Of a stretch of 64,000 nt of DNA, positions 52,104 through 61,296 are shown one piece after another. This stretch comes from Roseibium sp. Sym1 (GTDB lineage Bacteria > Pseudomonadota > Alphaproteobacteria > Rhizobiales > Stappiaceae), in NCBI RefSeq assembly GCF_027359675.1, contig NZ_CP114786.1, positions 868,001 through 932,000 of the forward strand. The letters are read 5' to 3'. The notes beneath the pieces were generated by a model. It saw only the letters and a list, made by a program, of their open reading frames with translations. It searched no databases and had not been told where the DNA came from. Each line of letters starts with the position of its first letter. The stretch's first letter is position 1. A program made the position numbers and the translations under genes.

Positions 52104-52283
52104 ATGAAACTCATCTCCCGCTTTGAAGCTGCGTCCCGTAACACAGCCGAACTCAACGCTCTCTACCGCGAGGCATTCAATGCATTCGCATCCGCACCGC
52201 GCGGATCGGCAGATCGCCGCAATGCTTTGGTTTCAATTGAGAATATCGAGGCTGAATTGGAGATGCGCTCGCCCTTTGGCTAA
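52104..52283 (+). CDS. Small hypothetical protein of the island
   Basis: The 59-residue product starts at ATG 52104 with a perfect AAAGGAGGAAACA leader. It is helical (ISRFEAASRNTAELNALYREAFNAF, then RRNALVSIENIEAEL). Similar short proteins occur beside plasmid genes but I cannot name a function. A hairpin (GGGCCGAAAGGCCC) lies upstream, and a strong terminator follows at once, so it is a self-contained unit. Confidence 0.65.
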   Translation: MKLISRFEAASRNTAELNALYREAFNAFASAPRGSADRRNALVSIENIEAELEMRSPFG

Positions 52284-52289
52284 CCATCA

Positions 52290-52321
52290 CGCGGCAGGCC
52301 ACTTCGGCCTGCTGCCTTTTT
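52290..52321 (+). terminator. Rho-independent terminator
   Basis: The stem GGCAGGCC-ACTT-CGGCCTGC(TGCC) is followed by TTTTT. It closes the small plus-strand gene and also overlaps the end of the convergent DUF3800 gene. Confidence 0.85.
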
Positions 52322-53450
52322 AAGCGTATCTCCCGTCGGAAAACCGAAGAAACCTGTCCAACTTATCGAGGTCATGCAGGCTGGCAACATGATGTAGGAA
52401 TGCCTGATTGGCGGCATTCGAACTATCGATCAGGTCGCGAAGCAATTCGGCATTTTTTAGAGCAGCTCCGGTCAAGGCGGCTCGGTCTCTATCGACCTCT
52501 TCCGACGATGGTTGGGACAGATAAGTATGCATCTTGCCAATCACGCCGACAATGATGTCCGAGAGCTGGATGCCCGCTTCTGAGTGTGAATCGGCAAAGC
52601 GGTAATTGGTGACAGGTTCTCCCTGACAAGAAAGATGATCATCCTCGAAGGCATCACGGATTTCTGTTTCCATGTCCATGATGTGTTCAGCGTTTTTGAA
52701 TACGGCAACACGGTTGCGATAAAAGGCGCTGAAATCTTCAATCAGTTTACGCGCGGAAAACTCTTCAATAAACGCAAGCTCGTCCAGCGCCCGGCCTGCT
52801 TGCAAGACGCCCTTGAGCATCATTGCATTCATCTCTTCATGAAGAAGGCCCTCGTTTCGCTCAACAAGATCAATCAGCTCGTTCAGAAACGGCTCGCGGT
52901 CCTGTGGTGCAAGGTCGGGATAGTCGTACCTGCGGAACAGATCGACCACAAACGGCAGTTCGTGCCTGACGATTGCCGCGAAATCGCTTTTCAAGAGCTC
53001 GCGATACTGATTCAGCATCGGGTTCCCGAGTTCCGGTAGGATGGAGTCGATCACATCGACAACCGACCAGTACAAGGGATCAAGCTCGTGATAGTGCAGC
53101 ATCAGGTCGTTGTCTGCGATCCACTGCAAAAAAGTGGTCAGCTTGCTTGATTTAAGGATGTCGAGAAATTCACCCTTCGCGACATGTTTAAGCTTGATCT
53201 CATTTGCGGAAGGCTGAATGCGCATAGCCTGGCGAAGCGATGAAAGATCCAATGGGCGCTGCGGTCCTTCATGAACAACGCCGCCGAGAACAAATGTTTT
53301 CAGCTCGGGGACGTTTAGCCCCTGCTCATCGATATGAAGCTTTCGGATGTTGTTCGTCTCATCATGGTAAAACGTGTAAACGGCATCTGCCCCCGTCAGT
53401 CCGAACATCCGAATTTGGGGATCACGTATTTCATCGATATCAATCATCAT
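52320..53450 (-). CDS. DUF3800 domain protein
   Basis: The 376-residue protein has DAVYTFYHDETNNIRKLHI near the N-terminus, then LKTFVLGGVVHEG and near the C-terminus RFADSHSEAGIQLSDIIVGVIGK. The D-E pair, the glycine-rich strand and the QLSDII motif are landmarks of DUF3800, an RNase H-like superfamily found in islands. Catalytic activity is unproven. The stop overlaps the terminator of the opposite gene. It lies next to the SIR2-like gene in the same direction, 30 bases apart, so the two may be co-transcribed. Confidence 0.78.
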   Translation of the reverse strand: MMIDIDEIRDPQIRMFGLTGADAVYTFYHDETNNIRKLHIDEQGLNVPELKTFVLGGVVHEGPQRPLDLSSLRQAMRIQPSANEIKLKHVAKGEFLDILKSSKLTTFLQWIADNDLMLHYHELDPLYWSVVDVIDSILPELGNPMLNQYRELLKSDFAAIVRHELPFVVDLFRRYDYPDLAPQDREPFLNELIDLVERNEGLLHEEMNAMMLKGVLQAGRALDELAFIEEFSARKLIEDFSAFYRNRVAVFKNAEHIMDMETEIRDAFEDDHLSCQGEPVTNYRFADSHSEAGIQLSDIIVGVIGKMHTYLSQPSSEEVDRDRAALTGAALKNAELLRDLIDSSNAANQAFLHHVASLHDLDKLDRFLRFSDGRYA

Positions 53451-53480
53451 GGCCCACTAATGCTGTTTTAAAAGTTCCAA

Positions 53481-54377
53481 TTATGGATTCCACTCCGGGT
53501 TTTCATAAATTTCTTCGTAGCTCTCAGTTTCAATCAAGTTGATGCCTAATGCCTTGAAAAATGGGGCTCTATCGCTGTTTCCGCTCTGCTTGTTTGTTAC
53601 ATACCAAGCCTTTTGCTTCCAATCAGGTTTCATCTTGTGCAGTCTTGCACGCTCCAGAAATAACCAACGTAAAAAAGTCTCGTCCTTTCCAAAACCAAAC
53701 CCCAGAATTATCAGCGGCGAGAAAAGAATAGGTTCCAACCAGGTGTTAGAACCAGGCCAGTCCGTCCGCATTTCTTTCGCATTCATCCGGATGCCGCGTT
53801 TCCCGTAGACCCAACTACGCGCGCGCTGCACAGCTCCCATATAGTGGGTGAGGCCGAGGCGTATGCTGCGCGAATATCGCCTCATTCCATGGGCGTGATA
53901 AATCGCGAAACTTGTTCTCGGATTTCCGATTGGTTCGTCTGAAAAATAGGAACTCCAAGGATAGTAATCGGTAAACCCCTTTCTGGTTCCAGGGCCAAAA
54001 TATTTGGCACCAACAGATTTGGAGAGGTTTTCATCGAAATTAACAGTCACGACAGGTGCAGAGCGATTGCGCGCCCAGCCTATAATTTTAGCGTGATGGC
54101 TTTGCGGCTCCCATCCGCTCATCAACTCGCAGAATTTTTGTTGTAAATTTCTTCTATCTTCTTCGGGTTGAGCAAGGTCGAGAATGTCAAAAAACTCGGT
54201 GTTTGACATCTCTTGTAGTTGTTGTTTGGTGAAACGCAGGCTTTGTGCACTGGCGATTTGCTGAAGTAAGCTTTCCCATGACGAGGATTGAGTGTTGTTT
54301 TGATAGCGGTTTATTCCGTTACCAATCAAAAGTGCCTTGGTATTTTTTTGTTTCAAAATTTGCCCCAGCGTCTCCAA
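53481..54377 (-). CDS. SIR2-like domain protein
   Basis: The 298-residue protein opens TKALLIGNGINRYQNNTQSSSWESLLQQI, the GxGINR-type loop of SIR2-like NAD-binding proteins. APVVTVNFDENLSKSVG gives the conserved NxD, IYHAHGMRRY the catalytic-type His, and FSPLIILGFGFGKDETFLRWL the late Rossmann strand. There is no zinc-binding Cys set, so it is a SIR2_2-type protein as in prophage and defence NADases. It lies in an island with a toxin-antitoxin pair and large NTPases. NADase activity and a defence role are inference. Confidence 0.78.
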   Translation of the reverse strand: METLGQILKQKNTKALLIGNGINRYQNNTQSSSWESLLQQIASAQSLRFTKQQLQEMSNTEFFDILDLAQPEEDRRNLQQKFCELMSGWEPQSHHAKIIGWARNRSAPVVTVNFDENLSKSVGAKYFGPGTRKGFTDYYPWSSYFSDEPIGNPRTSFAIYHAHGMRRYSRSIRLGLTHYMGAVQRARSWVYGKRGIRMNAKEMRTDWPGSNTWLEPILFSPLIILGFGFGKDETFLRWLFLERARLHKMKPDWKQKAWYVTNKQSGNSDRAPFFKALGINLIETESYEEIYENPEWNP

Positions 54378-54849
54378 TCAAGATCTCCTATCAAATAGTC
54401 AACACCTCGGAAATCTACTTTAACGTTTAATACTTACGCATGACAATCTCTCACCGATATGTAGTCGTGGCAGGCTCTTCCAGAAAAGTCATGCTGGCCT
54501 CTGGGGTCGCGATCACGCGCAATGATAAATGATATTTAGACAAAGCCGCCGATCCGCACCGGCGGACGGCGACGATCAAGAGGACGGGAGTACCGTCAAA
54601 CAGAGCGCCCCAAAGTCCTGTCGCTTGCGACGCCAAAGGCGATCTCGGCAACATGGGAGATACGACGCAGCCGTATCGAATGGAGCGGGCAGACGCAGAT
54701 CAGGGCTATTGGATCAGGCGGGATGGGACGGTTTAAGCTGGAATACGGGTTCCAAGAGCGTGTGACACACGCGGGATAAAGCCGGCGCCTGGCGCCGCCA
54801 TGCCCCACAACAAATCAGTCGAAGACCGTCAAATTCTAACTGTCTGATG
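54378..54849. other. Intergenic stretch with a GC-rich core
   Basis: The ends are AT-rich like the island but 54450-54840 is clearly GC-richer. Several overlapping short frames cross it (one ends GFQERVTHAG on the plus strand) and none has a clear start. It could be the relic of a displaced core gene or insertion sequence; nothing is firmly supported. Confidence 0.4.
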
Positions 54850-56418
54850 TCACAAAAACATTTGCCAGCTTTGAGCGACGATAAACTGCATGATGAGGAA
54901 GACTCCCAAAACAAGAACAACTGACAATGCCAAGAAAGTTAGCGGAAAATTCTGAACTCGCTCTGACTTGAAGCACAAGTAGGCAAAATCTCGCAGTCTA
55001 TACGCAACGACTCCCAAGGCCTCGGCACTCAACAAAATCCATAGAATAAATGTTGCTCCAAGCGAGGAAGCAGCAAATGAGGTAAACGGCAAGGGAACGC
55101 TGGCCGTGCCAACGTACCAACTCCCTTGGGCTAGACTGCTTGCGACCGATAAAGAGGCTCGGTCTGCAGGGTGCGTTCCCAAGAAATTCACCGCATGAAA
55201 AACCCATGCATTTGAAAGGACGCGAGGTAATTCAGCTAGTGCGTCGGTGATAATGAACAAACCAAACTTGTTGATTGCGGAATCCGTGACTCCGCCGAAT
55301 GTTGTCGCGAAAGCACTAGCATAGATATCAAGCGGCGTGAGCCACTTACGCATCTTCGTCAGGTCGTAGCTCTCGAAAAGCGCTAAAAGGCGTATGGTAC
55401 AGTCCGGCGGCCCTGATGTAACACGTTTATGTATAGAATTGTGAAGTGCAGCAAGAATTGAGCGGACATCACCGCTTTCAAGTTCGTTTTTCTTTTCTAT
55501 GAATTTCGAAGCTTCGACTTCTTTCGACAGGTCATCGTAGTAGTCTATGAAAAATTTAGCGCCATATGAGAAATAATCATTTTGAAGAAACTTCTTTACA
55601 TCTTGAGGTTCAAGTTCTTCTAAGCATATATTTTTGTAACTAATTTCAAAAAAATCCCATTTTTTGTACAAGTTCTTTTCGTTAAAATACGCGGAAGCCA
55701 ATTCTTTTGAAGCGTCATCTTCATTTTGACTGTAGTTGTTAATTTCACGTAGCAGTCGAAGTCTTCGACTCGTTTCGTTGTCCCCACTGACAACTTCAGG
55801 AACGGCTATCCCGAGCTCCCTTGCTGCCCCAGACATTATGTTGGGGGCCATTAGGAATGCGCCACCAACCGGCTGGGCCATCGTACTCATAAGAGCAACG
55901 TAAATAATTGTTCGTGCAACTGCGAATATTAAACTGAATATTAGTATTGTCGAAAATAGATCTGATAACAAAAGTATGACTGTCACCCCGAAATTTTTAT
56001 ATGTATTCATGGCGCCAAGCAAAATTCTGGTTTTTGTATACGAAACAAAGTCGGCGACATAAGTTCCCAGCAATGCGATTGCTATACAAATGAAACCTAA
56101 TGGACCAACCGATGAAAGCTGATCAAAATAATCAGAAAATAGGTTCCGACTAGTCGCAATGGCAGTGATTGAAGCTAAGGTCACAAAGACTGTCGTCAGA
56201 AAAATAGAAAATATTATTGCCCGAAGTCCGAAAAATCGGTGGCCGAACAATGCGTTGAATATGTCTAATGCCCTTGCCGTGCTGCCCGTTGGTCTTAATA
56301 GAGAAGAAATATAGTTAAAAAAGCGGCTCGTATCACTCTTTGGCAGCAGCTTGCCACCTGCCTCGGCTAAAAAGGAAAATAAGGTAATTAAGCCCAAGAG
56401 AGCCGCAAAATTAAACAT
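54850..56418 (-). CDS. Unknown polytopic membrane protein with soluble insert
   Basis: This 522-residue AT-rich gene is not recognised. About four hydrophobic segments fill residues 1-195 (AALLGLITLFSFLAEA, GLRAIIFSIFLTTVFVTLAS, LGFICIAIALLGTYVAD, VILLLSDLFSTILIFSLIF). A charged soluble region spans about 210-400 (NYSQNEDDASKELASAYFNEK), and two or three segments close the protein (LGATFILWILLSAEALG, LTFLALSVVLVLGVFLIMQF). It follows a smaller membrane gene 39 bases upstream in the same direction. Confidence 0.7.
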   Translation of the reverse strand: MFNFAALLGLITLFSFLAEAGGKLLPKSDTSRFFNYISSLLRPTGSTARALDIFNALFGHRFFGLRAIIFSIFLTTVFVTLASITAIATSRNLFSDYFDQLSSVGPLGFICIAIALLGTYVADFVSYTKTRILLGAMNTYKNFGVTVILLLSDLFSTILIFSLIFAVARTIIYVALMSTMAQPVGGAFLMAPNIMSGAARELGIAVPEVVSGDNETSRRLRLLREINNYSQNEDDASKELASAYFNEKNLYKKWDFFEISYKNICLEELEPQDVKKFLQNDYFSYGAKFFIDYYDDLSKEVEASKFIEKKNELESGDVRSILAALHNSIHKRVTSGPPDCTIRLLALFESYDLTKMRKWLTPLDIYASAFATTFGGVTDSAINKFGLFIITDALAELPRVLSNAWVFHAVNFLGTHPADRASLSVASSLAQGSWYVGTASVPLPFTSFAASSLGATFILWILLSAEALGVVAYRLRDFAYLCFKSERVQNFPLTFLALSVVLVLGVFLIMQFIVAQSWQMFL

Positions 56419-56457
56419 TGAAAACCTCGGCGCCTGAGTTAATCCGCACTTTCCATC

Positions 56458-57057
56458 TCAACAAGCTGGACTTCTTACACCGAGAGACCGTCCTTGCTCA
56501 TCTTCTTCACCCAACGCGTCAAATACTTGCTTTCCGGGTTGGCGAAGGGTAGCTCTATCTACGCACGCACGCATGTCGTCTACATTTTCTTTCAACGCCA
56601 AGCACAAATTCAATTCGCGCCCCATTTTAACGGACGCAACGTATCGTTGGAAGTTCGAGCTTAACCGCCTTTCTTCACCAACTTCGCCGTTCGTGATGAT
56701 AAGCAATGGCATTTCCGGTGGAGTGGAATTCAACTTTGAACGTAGTTCTTCGTCTCGCAAATCTTGCGCCAAATGGTGAGCCGACAGGTTAAAGCAAGCA
56801 ACAACTCTCGACTCAACAATGCCAATGTCCTGCGTATCTTTGGCAATTTGTCCATTTTGAAAGTAGGAGAAAAGACCCAGGGCGCCTCCAACAAGGCCGA
56901 AGATGACCGCCAAGGTGGACAGCCAAAATGGTGTACTCGATCTGCCGTCAGCATTTCGCAGCCATTGCCAGAACTGCACGACAGGGGCACCCCAAGCGGT
57001 TGGAACTTGCCCCCGCGCATTGTCTTCTTCGGTTGGCGTGGAACTTTCAAGCTCCAT
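56458..57057 (-). CDS. Unknown single-pass membrane protein
   Basis: The 199-residue protein has a cytosolic N-terminus (about 45 residues), one membrane helix (STLAVIFGLVGGALGLFSYF) and a soluble C-terminal domain (GIVESRVVACFNLSAHHLAQDL, then PPEMPLLIITNGEVGEERRLS). It is probably the first gene of a two-gene operon with the polytopic protein. The pair is divergent from the large nuclease-NTPase gene at 57282. The family is not recognised. Confidence 0.65.
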   Translation of the reverse strand: MELESSTPTEEDNARGQVPTAWGAPVVQFWQWLRNADGRSSTPFWLSTLAVIFGLVGGALGLFSYFQNGQIAKDTQDIGIVESRVVACFNLSAHHLAQDLRDEELRSKLNSTPPEMPLLIITNGEVGEERRLSSNFQRYVASVKMGRELNLCLALKENVDDMRACVDRATLRQPGKQVFDALGEEDEQGRSLGVRSPAC

Positions 57058-57281
57058 TGCTCCGCCCCTTCGTAATTCGCCCTACGGTTCGCAAGTGTAG
57101 ATTCAAAATTGAAAAAGTAAAATCTTAAATAGTAGAGTTGTTGGTGCACACGTTTTGTACAGCACCCCAATTCACAGCGTGTGCGTCCGATTGTGTGCAG
57201 TTATGTCCTGCAATCAAATATTGCATGACAGCTATTTCACCCTATGTAACAATAACTTCTGCAATCTAAAAACTTTATTGT

Positions 57282-60200
57282 ATGAGCAATCGAAACGAGA
57301 ATGTGATGATTTTTGAGGTCAGCGCCGACCAGATTGAACGGCTGGATGAAAATCAAGTTGTAGACCTGCTTCGCCGTCTTATCAGCGCGGAACTTAATAA
57401 GAATTCCATTCCTTTGCGATCCGGAACTGCTCCCGCACAAATCACCATTGCTGACGGCGGCGACGATGCCAGGGTTTCATGGTCAGGTAGCCCGAATGAA
57501 ACAGATTGGCTTCCCAGCCGTTTCACGATTTTTCAGAGCAAAAAGGGAGCAACCTCTCCGGCAGGACTGAAGGCTGAAACCCAGACCAAATCCACACAAG
57601 GCACAAATGCCCCGAAACTGAACGAGGCTCTTGAGGAGGCTATTTCGCAAAGTGGCGCATATGTCATCGTTACGCCCACGCCGGTTGTCGGAACAAACGT
57701 CGATCGCCGCATTTCCGGTATTAAGGAAGGGATCACCGATACCGGCAACGATCCATCCCTGCTGACCTCGATCCAGATTTACGATTGCAATAGGCTTGCT
57801 GCTTGGACGAATACGCATCCGTCCGTGGCGCTCTGGCTCAACGCATTACTGCGAGATGTCTATCTCGGCGGCTTTCAAACCTTTGAAGACTGGGGGCGGT
57901 CATCGGAAATTTCTGAGGTCGAATTTCAACAAAATGGCGATACGCGATTTGTCGTCAAAGGATCGGAAATACAGACTTGGCAAAACGAAGATGCCTCGAT
58001 TTTGCAAGAAAAGTCCTTTGATGAAATTCGAGAGATTATATCCGCCTTTCTTGCCACAAGAGGCAATGCCGTTCGTGTAATCGGTCCCTCGGGATACGGT
58101 AAAACACGTCTCGTCCATCAACTAATCGCGAGTCGGACCGCATTACCTCAAGATATCTTGAGCGAGAGCCAGATTATCTACTGTCTCTACGAGGACGTTA
58201 AAGACCGGCTTTTGAACATTGCGCGGGAAATTGCCGACACCGGTTCACGTGCATTGCTGATCGTTGATGATTGCCCAGACCCTGTTCACACAAAGCTGAG
58301 CGAAACCGTCCATCGGGCCGGTTCCCGCTGCCATCTCGTAACGATAGGCGTGGAAACAAAAGCGCATGGTATGCGCCGCAACCTGATCGTTGAACTCAAT
58401 GCCGCGTCAAATGAATTGATCGGCCATATTGCCGAGGCGACCAACAAAAAAGTCAGTGAGCGAAACGCATCCCTCATCCAAGATTTGTCGCAAGGTTTCC
58501 CGAGAATGGCAGTCTTCGCCTCGAGAGCGTTGGAAGGCGGAGACGAAGAACTTAGCTCTGTCGAGACCCTTATTTCGCGGATCGTTTGGGGCGAGCATGA
58601 AATCGACCAATCGGCGTTTGAAAGCCTGCAACTTTTAAGCCTTTTTACAATCGTTGGAATGGAAAACGAGCCTGCGAAAGAACTCGAAGAAATAGCGGCT
58701 TATTGCGGCAAAACCGGACGCCAAATGTTCGGTGAATTAAGACGCTTTGCCGAGCGTGGTGTTCTGTTCCGTCAGGGAGATTTTGGCGAGGCGCAACCGC
58801 TTCCGCTTGCGATGCGCTTGTCAAACCAATGGCTCGAAAGCAACCCTGCGGGGACGTTGGCGGACTTGTTCCGTTCTCTTAGCGAAGAGATGAAGCTGAG
58901 AATGGTTGGGCGCCTTCGCTGGGTGTCGTGGTCAGATAAGGTTTCAAGTTTCGGTAGAGCCCTGCTAGCAGAAGCCTTGCCTGATGAGGCCGCGCTCGAC
59001 AGCGAATTCGGTTCAAAATTGTTGGACCGCTTCGTTCACCTCGCCCCCGATGCAACGATGGAGCACCTAGACAGACTGCTTTCAGGGAAAACAGTCGATG
59101 AACTGGCGTCCTTTGATACAGGCAGACGCTATACCATTTGGGCTTTGGAAAAGCTGGTGTTCCGTCGTCAGACCTTTGATGCGGCAGCCAGGTTGCTCCT
59201 GAAGCTTGGCGCAGCAGAAAACGAAGACTGGTCGAATAATGCATCCGGTCAATTCACCGGCCTCTACCAGCTTTATCTGTCAGGAACGGAAGCCACGCCG
59301 GAAGAAAAGCTCGTTGTGCTGGATGATGGCTTGGCCGATCCCGACGAGCGGGTGCGTAAGCTTTGCGTCGAAGCCTTAAATCGCATGCTCGAAAATTGGC
59401 ATTTCTCCAGATCCGGCGGCTCGGAACATATAGGTGCCGGAGAAGCGTTGGAGGACTGGCGGCCCGAAACCTACGGTCAGATTTTCGATTTTTATCGCGC
59501 AGCCTTGTCACGTCTTGAGAAAATCGCCCTCGATCCCGGTGATCCGAACTGTCGGACCGCGCTCAATACTATCGGCTCGCACCTCAGAAGCCTCTTTGCC
59601 AATGTCAATTTGCTCGAAGAAATTCAGGCCATGATAGCGCGCCTGCGCGACGCCCATCCGGGATGGCACAAGGCTGCACTCGGGGTCAATGACTGGCTGT
59701 ATTTTGATCGAAAGGAAGCGGATGAAGCTTACCAGCAAAAGCTTCGTGCATATTACGATGAACTAATACCCACCGATCCGCTGGAGCAGATCCACTACTA
59801 CAGTAGCGGTTGGGCCACGGATATTCATGATCCGGACGTATGCTATGACCGCGAGGGTGATAACGATCATCACTATGCCGAAAACAAGATATACGAGCTG
59901 GTCGATGCCTCGCCTAAAGAATCCGCGTATTTCCTGCCGTTTTTGGACATGCTTTTGGAAAAAGCGACAAACTCGGGGTGGATTGCTGTCGTCCGTATTG
60001 CAAAGCATGTCGGTGATCCCGAACATCTGCTGCAGCATCTTTTAGACAACATGACTGCGAACAGCGAAATCCCCGCCGTGTCGAGTCTTGTACGCAATGT
60101 CATTTCCGGCGCAGCGCAAACCGACAAAAACAAGGGCCTGGAATGCCTTGAGCTCGCACTTGGCGTTCCCAGCCTGAGCGCATCGTCAATCGAATTTCTT

Positions 60201-61190
60201 ACTGCAGCCGGGCTAGATAACGCGCTCATGCAACGCGCAATCGAGTTTGTACAAAACGATACGGTCGAACCGCGTCAGGTCTCAGCTATTGCCTTCAGTG
60301 ATATATTTCAGACCGTTGATGAGGATTTAATTGAACTGCTGGTCAACACATTGCTGACTAAGCAAGAGCGCGGGGCGTGGGCGGCTGTCGATTTCCTAGC
60401 ACATGTCTTGTATCGCTCTGACCCGAAAGAAGGACGGTTGTTGCAAGCTTTGAAAGTATCGGTAACCAATGGTGCCTTATTTGACAAACAGCAATATTCA
60501 AACATGGACTGGTATCATTGGTGCGAGCTTGTCGAAAAGCTCTTCAATGGCGGCCATGTCGATGATCACTTCAGTAGTGAATTGGTAGATTTCATCATAA
60601 GTGTGACCTCTGTTGAAGAATACCGTGTTCAACTCGCATTTGATGATTACGCGCAAAAAATACTTCGGCGCATAATAGCCAACTCTCCAAGCCTGGTTTG
60701 GGAGAAGTACCACGAGGCGCGAGCTGCCGCAGATGGTCGAGCTGTATACCGACTTCCAAGCTTATTCGATGCGAATATTGGAGAGCCATCAAACCCCGGC
60801 GTTCTCAATGACATTCCGGCTGAAATATATGTACCGTGGATGCTGACAGACAAAGAAGAGCGAATGCCGTTCATTCTGGATTGGATTCAGCTCTTTGACG
60901 GGGCGAAGAGCGCGCGCAAATGGAGTCCGGCATTTATATCATTTGCTGATGCCCATGTGGATCGACCGGAGAGGTTAGATACACTTCGTTCCAGATTGAC
61001 CTCAGGTATGTGGGCAGGCTCGTTCGCCAATAAGCTTGAAGCTGAACGCGATTTGTTGCTGGAACTTCGGAGCATTTCAACAAATCCGCATGTCCATCGA
61101 TGGGTTGATAGAACGACGACACGGATGGAACAACAGATCACAGAAGAGCGCAGGCGGGATGCAAATAGGGAAGCGTCATATCGTGCTTGA
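57282..61190 (+). CDS. Nuclease-NTPase (STAND-like) protein, candidate antiphage effector 1
   Basis: The 1302-residue protein has a PD-(D/E)XK-like N-terminus: LLRRLISAELNKNSIPLRSG, then ITIADGGDDARVSW (Asp58, Asp61, Asp62), then FTIFQSKKG (Gln85-x-Lys87). A P-loop GPSGYGKT (268-275) and Walker B LLIVDDC (about 325-331) define an NTPase. The remaining 900 residues are helical repeats with no membrane segment, as in Avs-type STAND sensors. ATG 57306 is an alternative start. The next gene repeats the same overall plan. Direct antiphage activity is inference from architecture and island context. Confidence 0.75.
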   Translation: MSNRNENVMIFEVSADQIERLDENQVVDLLRRLISAELNKNSIPLRSGTAPAQITIADGGDDARVSWSGSPNETDWLPSRFTIFQSKKGATSPAGLKAETQTKSTQGTNAPKLNEALEEAISQSGAYVIVTPTPVVGTNVDRRISGIKEGITDTGNDPSLLTSIQIYDCNRLAAWTNTHPSVALWLNALLRDVYLGGFQTFEDWGRSSEISEVEFQQNGDTRFVVKGSEIQTWQNEDASILQEKSFDEIREIISAFLATRGNAVRVIGPSGYGKTRLVHQLIASRTALPQDILSESQIIYCLYEDVKDRLLNIAREIADTGSRALLIVDDCPDPVHTKLSETVHRAGSRCHLVTIGVETKAHGMRRNLIVELNAASNELIGHIAEATNKKVSERNASLIQDLSQGFPRMAVFASRALEGGDEELSSVETLISRIVWGEHEIDQSAFESLQLLSLFTIVGMENEPAKELEEIAAYCGKTGRQMFGELRRFAERGVLFRQGDFGEAQPLPLAMRLSNQWLESNPAGTLADLFRSLSEEMKLRMVGRLRWVSWSDKVSSFGRALLAEALPDEAALDSEFGSKLLDRFVHLAPDATMEHLDRLLSGKTVDELASFDTGRRYTIWALEKLVFRRQTFDAAARLLLKLGAAENEDWSNNASGQFTGLYQLYLSGTEATPEEKLVVLDDGLADPDERVRKLCVEALNRMLENWHFSRSGGSEHIGAGEALEDWRPETYGQIFDFYRAALSRLEKIALDPGDPNCRTALNTIGSHLRSLFANVNLLEEIQAMIARLRDAHPGWHKAALGVNDWLYFDRKEADEAYQQKLRAYYDELIPTDPLEQIHYYSSGWATDIHDPDVCYDREGDNDHHYAENKIYELVDASPKESAYFLPFLDMLLEKATNSGWIAVVRIAKHVGDPEHLLQHLLDNMTANSEIPAVSSLVRNVISGAAQTDKNKGLECLELALGVPSLSASSIEFLTAAGLDNALMQRAIEFVQNDTVEPRQVSAIAFSDIFQTVDEDLIELLVNTLLTKQERGAWAAVDFLAHVLYRSDPKEGRLLQALKVSVTNGALFDKQQYSNMDWYHWCELVEKLFNGGHVDDHFSSELVDFIISVTSVEEYRVQLAFDDYAQKILRRIIANSPSLVWEKYHEARAAADGRAVYRLPSLFDANIGEPSNPGVLNDIPAEIYVPWMLTDKEERMPFILDWIQLFDGAKSARKWSPAFISFADAHVDRPERLDTLRSRLTSGMWAGSFANKLEAERDLLLELRSISTNPHVHRWVDRTTTRMEQQITEERRRDANREASYRA

Positions 61191-61296
61191 GAGAACTTGG
61201 GCGTTGCGGCCTCTCTTTACCACGACCGAATTCCCCTCTCTGTGGAACGGAAAAACTGACGGCATTGGCGAATAGATACAAACAAGAAGACTGAGA

